DNA of 13,090 nucleotides, taken from NCBI GenBank assembly GCA_020846815.1, contig JADLDF010000308.1, forward strand, positions 1 through 13,090, in the 5' to 3' direction. The notes under the pieces were generated by a model that saw nothing but the letters and a program-made list of their open reading frames with translations, made no database searches and was not told the origin of the DNA. The position numbers were made by a program, and so were the translations under genes. This document shows positions 1 through 5,986 of the stretch, piece after piece. The DNA is from Gammaproteobacteria bacterium (GTDB taxonomy: Bacteria; Pseudomonadota; Gammaproteobacteria; Steroidobacterales; Steroidobacteraceae). Numbering within the stretch: the stretch's first letter is position 1; the number at the start of each line of letters is the position of its first letter.

Positions 1-465
1 GAGTCGATCTACGAGATGGTGCAGGTCGGCGAGAAGGTCACGGTGGTCAACCAGCCGTTCGTCTTCGGCTGGCACGACGAGCAGCTCTACCTGCAGGCCT
101 ACGACGTGCTCGAGGACGATCCGCGCGACTGGCAGAAGGCGCAGAAGAAGCTGATCTCGCGCTCGCTGGCGCAGCGCATCCAGGCGCAGCTCAAGTCGCG
201 TGCCGAGTCGATCAACTGGGAGGCGGTCTCCCGGCTCGCGCACGATCCACGTGGCATCCCCGTCTCGATCTCCGCGGCCGACGCATCGATCGAGCAGGTG
301 CTCGCGGTAGCCCCGCGGGTGCAGAACCGCGTGCCCGCCGGGGCCACCTGGGACGGCCGGTCGAACCTGCCCATGGACGAGCAGAGCTTCCAGCAGCTGC
401 TTTCCGACAGCGATCCCGAGGCGCCGACGAGCTCGCCGGCGCGCGGCGCTCCGCCGCGTACCTGA
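1..465 (+). CDS. L,D-transpeptidase (YkuD/ErfK-type), C-terminal part, truncated by window edge
   Basis: Only the last 154 residues are present; the reading frame is open from base 1. The first residues (ESIYEMVQVGEKVTVVNQP, then FGWHDEQLYLQAYD) match the stretch that directly follows the catalytic SHGCIR motif in periplasmic L,D-transpeptidases, where the pattern is E-x-L/I-Y-x-x-V-x-V-G-x-x-V-x-V-V-N/D-Q-P. The catalytic Cys and His must therefore lie upstream of the window. The family forms 3-3 cross-links in peptidoglycan or attaches lipoproteins to it, in the periplasm. After the YkuD domain comes an approximately 120-residue tail: a charged helical section (about residues 35-75), then a segment ending in a Pro/Ala/Ser-rich disordered tip (APTSSPARGAPPRT). 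The family call rests on the post-catalytic signature alone, so the subfamily is open. Confidence 0.8.
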   Translation, partial: ESIYEMVQVGEKVTVVNQPFVFGWHDEQLYLQAYDVLEDDPRDWQKAQKKLISRSLAQRIQAQLKSRAESINWEAVSRLAHDPRGIPVSISAADASIEQVLAVAPRVQNRVPAGATWDGRSNLPMDEQSFQQLLSDSDPEAPTSSPARGAPPRT

Positions 466-509
466 GCAACGAGACGCTGGCCGCCGACCGCATTTGCGGC
501 GAGAGCGGT

Positions 510-536
510 CACGCACCCGGGCGGGGCGGGTGCGTG
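510..536 (+). terminator. Strong GC hairpin after the L,D-transpeptidase gene
   Basis: Bases 510-518 (CACGCACCC) pair perfectly with 528-536 (GGGTGCGTG), leaving a 9-base G/C loop. The hairpin starts 45 bases after the L,D-transpeptidase stop, where a terminator would sit. No T-run follows (the next bases are TGTGCGTTCC), so it is at best an atypical intrinsic terminator or an RNA-stabilising 3' stem. Confidence 0.45.
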
Positions 537-587
537 TGTGCGTTCCGTTCCGGGCCTGACCGGGCGGCGCATCGGGCCGGTTTCTTC

Positions 588-593
588 CATACT
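588..593 (+). promoter_or_regulatory. -10-like element (CATACT) directly before the aminopeptidase start
   Basis: CATACT matches TATAAT at 4 of 6 positions and ends 6 bases before the ATG at 600. Transcription would then begin at or next to the start codon, giving a leaderless mRNA. No Shine-Dalgarno sequence is visible before this ATG, which fits. No convincing -35 box is seen. Confidence 0.35.
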
Positions 594-599
594 GTGCGC

Positions 600-2615
600 A
601 TGCCTTCGCGTTTCCGTGCCGGCACGGCCGGCGGTCGATACCTTTTGTCCCGCAACGGCCGGGTGGTGGGAGCTGCGCTGCTGGCGCCGTTCGCCGCCGC
701 GGCTCTGCTGGTCGGCGCGACCGGCGTTCGTGCTGCCGGAGCCGAACCCGCGCCCGCACCCGCTACCGCCGTGACGCCCGGCGAGTCCCGGAGCCCCGTG
801 TCGACGATGAGCACAGATCCGCACTCCCTAGCGAACCTCGACGCGTTCCGCGTGCGTCACCTCGACCTGTCCCTCGACGTCGATTTCGCGGCGCGGCGGC
901 TGTCTGGCACCGTCGACCTGCGCGTGGAGCGGCTCGACGCCGGCGCCACCGAGCTCGTGCTCGACAGCCACGACCTCGTGATCCGGCAGGTCTGGTGGAT
1001 GGATTCCGGGCGTGTGCAGCGCGAGCTGCCGTTCGTGAAGGGCGCGAGCGTGCCGTCGCTCGGCGAGCCACTGCGCATCGCGCTGCCGGCCGGATCGCGC
1101 GGCGAGACCTTCGCCTTACGCATTTCGTACCAGACCTCGCCCGATGCCGGCGGCCTGCAGTGGCTCGAGCCGGCGCAGACCGCCGGCCGCACGCATCCCT
1201 TCCTGTTCTCGCAGTCGCAGTCGATCTATGCACGCAGCTGGATTCCGCTGCAGGACTCTCCCTCGGTGCGCGCCACGTTCGCGGCCCGCGTGCACGTGCC
1301 CGCGGGCTTGCGTGCGGTCATGGGCGCGAGCAATGCGCTCGCGACGCCGGCCGACGGCTGGTATCGCTTCGAGATGCCGCAGCCGATCCCGTCCTATCTC
1401 ATGGCGATCGCGGTCGGTCGCATCGATTTCCGCGAGATCGGCCCGCGCACCGCGGTGTTCGCCGAGCCAAGCGTGGTCGAGGAGGCCGCGCGCGAGTTCG
1501 CGGACACCGAAAGCATGATCGAGGCCTGCGAGCGTCTCTATGGGCCGTATCGCTGGGGCCGCTACGATCTGCTGATCCTGCCGCCGTCGTTCCCCTATGG
1601 CGGCATGGAGAATCCGCGGCTGTCGTTCATCACGCCGACGCTGCTCGCGGGCGACCGCAGCCTCGTTGCGACGATCGCGCACGAGCTCGCGCACTCCTGG
1701 TCGGGCAACCTGGTCACGAATGCCACCTGGCGCGACTTCTGGCTCAACGAAGGCTTCACGACCTTCCTCGAGCGCCGCATCGTCGGCGCGCTCTATGGCG
1801 CGGATCGCGAGTCCATGGAACAGGACCTGGGCCTGCAGACGCTGCGACGCCAGCTCGCAGGCCTGCCGCCGCGCGACCAAGTGCTGGCGATCGACCTGCG
1901 CGGCCGCAGTCCGGAGGAGGGCACGACCGAGGTGCCCTACGAAAAGGGCCGGCTGTTCCTCGACTGGGTCGAGTCGCGGCTCGGCGCCGCCGCGCTCGAT
2001 ACGTTGCTGCGTGACTGGTTCGAGTCCCGTGCGTTCCAGTCGGCCTCGACCGAGGAATTCCGCGACTTCCTGCTGACGCGCGCCGCGACCGTCGCGCCCG
2101 GTGCGCTCGATGCCGCGCAGGTCGACGAATGGCTCTACCGGCCCGGTCTGCCGGCGTCCGCGGTGCTCAAGACCTCGGACGCGTTCACGCGCGTCGATGC
2201 CCAGCGTGCCGACTGGCTCGCCGGCCGCATCGGGCTCGACGCCTTGCCGGCGGCCCGCTGGAGCACCTACGAATGGCTGCATTTCCTCGACGGCATGCCG
2301 ACCAACCTGTCGCGCGAGCGCGCCGCAGAGCTCGAGGCGCAGTTCGGGCTGAACGGCTTGCGCAATGCCGAGATCGCCTTCAGCTGGCTGCGGCTCGCGA
2401 TCCGCGCCGGTTACGAACCGGCGCGGCCGCGGCTCGAGGAGTATCTGACGACCATCGGCCGGCGCAAGCTGATCCGGCCGTTGTACGCCGAGCTCGTGAA
2501 GACGCCGGAGGGCCGTGCGTTCGCGCAGCGGGTCTATGCCAAAGCGCGGCCTGGCTACCACCCGATCGCGGCCGCGTCGCTGGACCCGCTGGTCATGGGC
2601 GGGCCGGCGCCATGA
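600..2615 (+). CDS. M1 family zinc aminopeptidase, leukotriene A4 hydrolase-like
   Basis: A 671-residue protein from the ATG at 600. It carries all M1 hallmarks: the exopeptidase motif GGMEN (334-338), the zinc site HELAH (361-365) and the third ligand Glu384 in LNEGF, exactly 19 residues after the second His. The C-terminal helical domain ends in GRRKLIRPLY and KARPGYHPIA, matching the LTA4H/aminopeptidase B group. Its Arg and Lys correspond to the substrate-carboxylate-binding pair of LTA4H. It should remove N-terminal residues from short peptides; epoxide hydrolase activity cannot be inferred. Residues 20-48 form a hydrophobic Ala/Leu stretch behind an Arg-containing start, consistent with a signal peptide and periplasmic location. 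A GTG at 534 lies inside a hairpin and is unlikely. A GTG at 798 or ATG at 807 would give a cytoplasmic form beginning just before the conserved domain, so export is probable, not certain. Confidence 0.9.
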   Translation: MPSRFRAGTAGGRYLLSRNGRVVGAALLAPFAAAALLVGATGVRAAGAEPAPAPATAVTPGESRSPVSTMSTDPHSLANLDAFRVRHLDLSLDVDFAARRLSGTVDLRVERLDAGATELVLDSHDLVIRQVWWMDSGRVQRELPFVKGASVPSLGEPLRIALPAGSRGETFALRISYQTSPDAGGLQWLEPAQTAGRTHPFLFSQSQSIYARSWIPLQDSPSVRATFAARVHVPAGLRAVMGASNALATPADGWYRFEMPQPIPSYLMAIAVGRIDFREIGPRTAVFAEPSVVEEAAREFADTESMIEACERLYGPYRWGRYDLLILPPSFPYGGMENPRLSFITPTLLAGDRSLVATIAHELAHSWSGNLVTNATWRDFWLNEGFTTFLERRIVGALYGADRESMEQDLGLQTLRRQLAGLPPRDQVLAIDLRGRSPEEGTTEVPYEKGRLFLDWVESRLGAAALDTLLRDWFESRAFQSASTEEFRDFLLTRAATVAPGALDAAQVDEWLYRPGLPASAVLKTSDAFTRVDAQRADWLAGRIGLDALPAARWSTYEWLHFLDGMPTNLSRERAAELEAQFGLNGLRNAEIAFSWLRLAIRAGYEPARPRLEEYLTTIGRRKLIRPLYAELVKTPEGRAFAQRVYAKARPGYHPIAAASLDPLVMGGPAP

Positions 2616-2662
2616 AGCCGTGCCGGGCGCGCCGGCGGAGGAGCATGCGGCCGCCGTGGTGA
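2612..2662 (+). other. 16-codon Arg-rich micro-ORF bridging the aminopeptidase and rhomboid genes
   Basis: ATG at 2612 overlaps the aminopeptidase TGA (ATGA), and the micro-ORF's own TGA (2660-2662) overlaps the preferred rhomboid start GTG at 2659 (GTGA). It encodes MKPCRARRRRSMRPPW. No product is implied. The double overlap could let terminating ribosomes pass from one gene to the next. Chance is a real alternative in a 40-base GC-rich gap. Confidence 0.3.
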
Positions 2663-3360
2663 TTCCCGTCCAGGACGACAACCCGACGCGTAACCGCCCT
2701 TACGTCACCGGCACGCTGATCGCCACCTGCATCGTCGCTTTCCTCTGGCAGTTCTCTGCCGGCGGCAACGGCTTCGAGCGCAGCGTGTTCGCGCTCGGCG
2801 TGATCCCCTCGGTGCTGCTCGGGCAGTTCACGCTGCCGCCCGAACTCGACTGGGTGCCGCCGTGGATGACGGTGATCACCTCGATGTTCCTGCACGGCGG
2901 CCTCGGCCATCTGCTCGGCAACCTGCTGTTCCTCTGGGTGTTCGGCAACAATGTCGAGGATGCGATGGGCCACGGCCGCTTCCTCGCGTTCTACCTGCTG
3001 TGCGGCGTCGCCGCGGTGTTCGCCCAGGTGCTGCCGCATCCGGCCTCGACCGTGCCGATGGTCGGCGCGAGCGGCGCGATTTCCGGCGTGCTCGGCGCCT
3101 ACATGCTGCTCTATCCGAGTGCCCGCGTGCTGCTGGCGTTGCCGCCGCCGTTCATCTTCATCACCATCGGCTGGTTCCGCGCCATCTGGGTGCTCGCAGG
3201 CTGGTTCGTGCTGCAGCTGCTCATGGGCTCGGGCTCACGTCCCGCCGAGGGTGAGGCCGGCGGCATCGCCTTCGGCGCGCACGTCGGTGGATTCGTCGCG
3301 GGGATGGTGCTGATACCCGTCTTCAAGCACGCCCACATACCCTTGCTGCGGCGGGAGTGA
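2659..3360 (+). CDS. Rhomboid family intramembrane serine protease (S54)
   Basis: A 233-residue polytopic membrane protein starting MIPVQDDNPT, the typical beginning of small bacterial rhomboids. The catalytic dyad is visible: Ser138 in GASGAISG and His208 in GAHVGGFVAG. The HxxxN oxyanion-side motif is His84-Leu-Leu-Gly-Asn88, followed by LLFLWVFGNNVED. About six hydrophobic segments are present; the first spans roughly residues 14-33. The enzyme should cleave transmembrane segments of client proteins in the inner membrane; the client is unknown. GTG at 2659 was chosen over the adjacent GTG at 2656 because it gives the family-typical N-terminus. A good GGAGGAG ribosome site lies at 2637-2643, although 12-15 bases is a long spacing. 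The gene begins 43 bases after the aminopeptidase stop on the same strand, so co-transcription is likely. Confidence 0.92.
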   Translation: MIPVQDDNPTRNRPYVTGTLIATCIVAFLWQFSAGGNGFERSVFALGVIPSVLLGQFTLPPELDWVPPWMTVITSMFLHGGLGHLLGNLLFLWVFGNNVEDAMGHGRFLAFYLLCGVAAVFAQVLPHPASTVPMVGASGAISGVLGAYMLLYPSARVLLALPPPFIFITIGWFRAIWVLAGWFVLQLLMGSGSRPAEGEAGGIAFGAHVGGFVAGMVLIPVFKHAHIPLLRRE

Positions 3361-3401
3361 GCACCCCCCCGCACGCCGCGCCCGGGCTGGGCGAAGCATG
3401 G

Positions 3402-3414
3402 TAGATTCCGCGCC
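3402..3414 (+). promoter_or_regulatory. Promoter-like -10 motif before the sheath-like gene
   Basis: TAGATT followed by CCGCGCC lies 20 bases before the GTG start of the sheath-like gene. The same arrangement, TACACT then CCGCGCC, occurs before plsB at 12073-12085. The repeated TA-x-A-x-T-CCGCGCC form suggests a shared promoter type. No clear -35 hexamer is visible, so this is tentative. Confidence 0.35.
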
Positions 3415-3434
3415 ACCTCAGCCTGTGGCCCATC

Positions 3435-5078
3435 GTGGTAGAAGCGCTCCCGACCGATCTGCTCCCCGAGTCACTGGCGCCCGCAGGTTCGCAGGGCGCC
3501 ATCGAGCGGGCGCCGATCGGGGTCACGGCCTTCGTCGGCCGCACGCTCAAGGGCCCGATCGACGAGCCGCGGGTCGTCGAGAGTTTCGCCGATTACCAGC
3601 GTCTGTTCGGCGGTCTCTGGCAGCCTTCGACGCTCTCCTATGCGATCGAGCAGTATTTCGAGAACGGTGGTCGACGCGCGATCGTCGTGCGCGTGGTCAA
3701 TGGCGGACGTCCGCCGACGATCACGCTGCCGGCCGAGGGCGGCGGCGCGCTGCAACTCGTCGGTCTGTCGCCCGGTACGCGCGAGCACCTGCGCGCTTCG
3801 GTCGACTACGACGGTATCCCGGACGGTGAGGTCGATCGCTTCAACCTCGTGCTGCAGCGGGTCGGCGGACCGGGCCCGGGATCGGGGCTGGTCGAGGAGC
3901 AGGAGATCCACCGTCGCGTGTCGGTGCGGCCGGATGCAGGCCGCTACGTCGTCGACGTGCTCGCGCAGTCGCGGCTGATGCGCGTCGCCGGGCCGCCGCC
4001 GGCGACGCGGCCGGATCGGCCGCCGCCGGCGACGCCGGGCGGGCTGGTCGGCTATTGTGTGGCCAACAACGACGGTGACGACGGCCTGCCGCTCACCGAC
4101 TACGACGTCATCGGCTCGGCGCAGGCCGGCACGGGGCTGTTTGCGCTGGGGCGTGCGCCGGCGTTCGGGCTGCTGTGCATCCCGCCGCTCGGCCGCGAGC
4201 AGGACGTCGGCGCGAGCACGCTGCTGGTCGCCGCGCGGTTCTGCCGCGAGCGCCAGGCGATGCTGGTGGTCGATCCACCGCAGGGCTGGGCGACGCCGGC
4301 CGCGGCGCTCGCGGGCATGCGCGACTGGCCGTTCCGGGCCGACAACGCGGTCATGTACTTTCCGCGCCTGGTCGCGCCGGATCGCCTGCGCGGTCGCGAC
4401 GCGACCTTCGCCGCCTGCGGCGCCGCCGCCGGCATGCTCGCGCGCATGGACGAGGCGGCGCCGCCATGGACCCCGATCGAGCGCGACGGCGTGATGCTGC
4501 GCTCGCGCTTCCGTCCCGCCTGTGTGGTCGACGACGTCGTGCGTGCGCGGCTGCTGCAGGCGGGCATCAACACGCTGAGCGCGATCCGCGTCGCCCACCG
4601 CGAACCGGGCAGCGCGCGCACGCTCGCGACCGGCAACGCCGTCGCCAGCGACTGGCGCTACCTGCCGGCGCGGCGCCTCGCGCTCTGCATCGCGCAGTCG
4701 GTGGTCGCGGGCACGCGCTGGATGCTGCTCGCGCACAACGGTGAACGCACCTGGCAGCATGCGCGCGCGCAGGTCGAGGCCTTCCTCGAATCCTTCGTGC
4801 GCGAAGCGGCGTTCCCGACGGCCGAGGGCCAGCAGGAGTACTTCGTGGTCTGCGACGCGCGGCTCAACGACGCCGCGGCGCTCGCCGCGGGGCGGATCGC
4901 GCTGCTCTATGGCTATGCGGCGGCGCGGCCCGGCGAATACCGCGCCTTCCTGGTCACGCATCGCACCTCCGGCAGCCAGGTGCGCAGTGTCTCGGTCAAC
5001 CGGCTCGCCACTTCGGAACGCCGGGTCGAGGAGGAGATCGAGACCGCGCTGCTGCGCGGCCTCGGCGCAGCGGACTGA
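3435..5078 (+). CDS. Orphan phage tail sheath-like protein (contractile injection system sheath family)
   Basis: A 547-residue protein. Residues 28-88 match the sheath N-terminal domain: IGVTAFVGRTLKGPIDEP, SFADYQRLFGGL, then STLSYAIEQYFENGG and an IVVRVV strand. Residues 413-510 match the conserved C-terminal domain: RRLALCIAQSVVAGTRW, ERTW (Trp440), an amphipathic helix, EYFVVCD (468-474) and GEYRAFLV (500-507). The middle region holds a Pro-rich loop and a divergent insert domain. In phage tails, R-type pyocins and T6SS-like devices, the sheath polymerises around an inner tube and contracts. Here no tube, baseplate or other tail gene is adjacent, and the next gene runs convergently. The usual N-terminal PGVYVEE-like arm is absent, and an in-frame TAG at 3402 rules out recovering it upstream. 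About 40 residues follow the usual C-terminal end. GTG 3435 is the only plausible start; no Shine-Dalgarno is seen. Function as a working sheath is doubtful. Confidence 0.82.
   Translation: MVEALPTDLLPESLAPAGSQGAIERAPIGVTAFVGRTLKGPIDEPRVVESFADYQRLFGGLWQPSTLSYAIEQYFENGGRRAIVVRVVNGGRPPTITLPAEGGGALQLVGLSPGTREHLRASVDYDGIPDGEVDRFNLVLQRVGGPGPGSGLVEEQEIHRRVSVRPDAGRYVVDVLAQSRLMRVAGPPPATRPDRPPPATPGGLVGYCVANNDGDDGLPLTDYDVIGSAQAGTGLFALGRAPAFGLLCIPPLGREQDVGASTLLVAARFCRERQAMLVVDPPQGWATPAAALAGMRDWPFRADNAVMYFPRLVAPDRLRGRDATFAACGAAAGMLARMDEAAPPWTPIERDGVMLRSRFRPACVVDDVVRARLLQAGINTLSAIRVAHREPGSARTLATGNAVASDWRYLPARRLALCIAQSVVAGTRWMLLAHNGERTWQHARAQVEAFLESFVREAAFPTAEGQQEYFVVCDARLNDAAALAAGRIALLYGYAAARPGEYRAFLVTHRTSGSQVRSVSVNRLATSERRVEEEIETALLRGLGAAD
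3991..4035 (+). repeat. In-frame 27-bp tandem duplication inside the sheath-like gene
   Basis: The 18-mer GGCCGCCGCCGGCGACGC occurs at 3991-4008 and again at 4018-4035, a 27-base (nine-codon) period. The encoded protein reads GPPPATRPD then RPPPATPGG, a Pro-rich loop near residues 187-203. The period keeps the frame, as expected for a tolerated loop expansion by slippage. Confidence 0.7.
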
Positions 5079-5288
5079 TCCGCCGGCCGCTCGCGCGGAT
5101 CGTTGCGTGCTACGCCGCGCCGCGCGCCGTCTGTCGGTACGGCCGCTGCCGTCGCGCATGCCGGGTGGCCGCTGATGCGTCGTCGTCCGAGCATCGCAGC
5201 CCGCCGCAGCTGCCACGCCCGCAGCCGTGGCGCTCGGCATCCGCGCAGCCGCGCCTGCTCGAACCGCGGGCGAATCCGCGCAGAGCGG
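5079..5288. other. Intergenic gap between convergent genes, no supported gene
   Basis: These 210 bases separate the sheath-like gene (+) from the thioesterase gene (-). Open frames crossing it encode Arg/Ala-rich nonsense typical of GC-rich DNA. A modest inverted repeat, GCCACG (5212-5217) with CGTGGC (5226-5231) and an 8-base loop, could contribute to bidirectional termination, but no T-run is attached. Confidence 0.5.
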
Positions 5289-5900
5289 TCAGGCGGCGTC
5301 GCGCTTCTTCGCCTCGGGCTTGCCGGCATCCGCCGTGCCGCGCGCGCGGCTGCGCACTTGCCGCGAGCCCGCGGCGTTGCGCGGCGAGACATACATCGTG
5401 ATGACCGCGCGCACCACTTCCTCGCCGCGCGCATCGACCACGGTCACGGGCACGCCGACGTTGCCGGCGTCGCGCCACTCGTTCTTGTCGAGGCGCGCGG
5501 TTGCGGTCACGTCGCCGTCGGCCTTGCGCAGGTATTCGATGGTCATGCCGCGCGGGATCCAGCGCATCGATGCCGGGATCGTCACCTCGGTCACCATGCC
5601 GGCGGCGAGCTCGCAGAGATTGCCGATCGCCATCGCGTGCACCGTGCCGAGGTGGTTCTCGACGGCGCGGCGCTTCGGAATCGTGACGCGGCAGATCGCC
5701 GGCGCGAGCTCGACGAAGCGCGGCGCGATCGTGGCGAAGTAAGGTGCGCGGCGGCAGACCGCGCGCGCGAACAGCCAGCGGCCGAAGCGGCTGCCCGAGC
5801 GTTTCTGCCATTGATGCAGCACCGGCGAGACCGAGGTCGCGCTCGTCGTGGTGAGCCAGTCGATCTGCGCCGCCGGAGCGGCGCCGGAGTCATCGGCCAT
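5289..5900 (-). CDS. DUF4442 / PaaI-like hotdog-fold thioesterase
   Basis: A 203-residue protein. The central motif ENHLGTVHAMAIGNLCELAAG contains Asn82, His83, Gly85, His88 and Glu97. This fits the N-H-x-G-T-x-H-A...E pattern of the hotdog-fold thioesterase/DUF4442 group, in which a helix-borne acidic residue and the Asn/His loop form the acyl-CoA site. Before it lies a segment rich in aromatic and basic residues (about 35-75, SGSRFGRWLFARAV...APRFVEL) typical of DUF4442. After it come the expected beta-strands (MTIEYLRKADGDVTATA, VPVTVVDARGEEVVRAVITMYV). The last 30 residues are a basic Lys/Arg/Ala-rich tail that looks disordered. The likely reaction is hydrolysis of an acyl-CoA or related thioester in the cytoplasm; the substrate is unknown. 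The gene follows the hydantoinase gene by 86 bases on the same strand, so read-through transcription is possible. Confidence 0.82.
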   Translation of the reverse strand: MADDSGAAPAAQIDWLTTTSATSVSPVLHQWQKRSGSRFGRWLFARAVCRRAPYFATIAPRFVELAPAICRVTIPKRRAVENHLGTVHAMAIGNLCELAAGMVTEVTIPASMRWIPRGMTIEYLRKADGDVTATARLDKNEWRDAGNVGVPVTVVDARGEEVVRAVITMYVSPRNAAGSRQVRSRARGTADAGKPEAKKRDAA

Positions 5901-5986
5901 GGGACGACATGAGGTAGAAGGATGCTGAGGGCGGTGGAACTCTAGTGCAGAGGCCGGCGGCGTTCAACGGAGTCCGCCAGGCAATC

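Noticed and set aside
1116..2681. 521-codon open frame on the - strand across the aminopeptidase gene
   Set aside because: It is antisense to a gene with intact catalytic motifs; its product is Arg/Gly/Ala-rich with no domain, as expected for shadows in GC-rich DNA.
3471..5240. 589-codon open frame on the - strand across the sheath-like gene
   Set aside because: Long, but Arg/Ala/Asp-rich and domain-less; the + strand frame has clear sheath motifs.
3361..5288. A prophage remnant around the sheath-like gene
   Set aside because: No att repeats, integrase, terminase, capsid or other tail genes are visible, and composition matches the surroundings.
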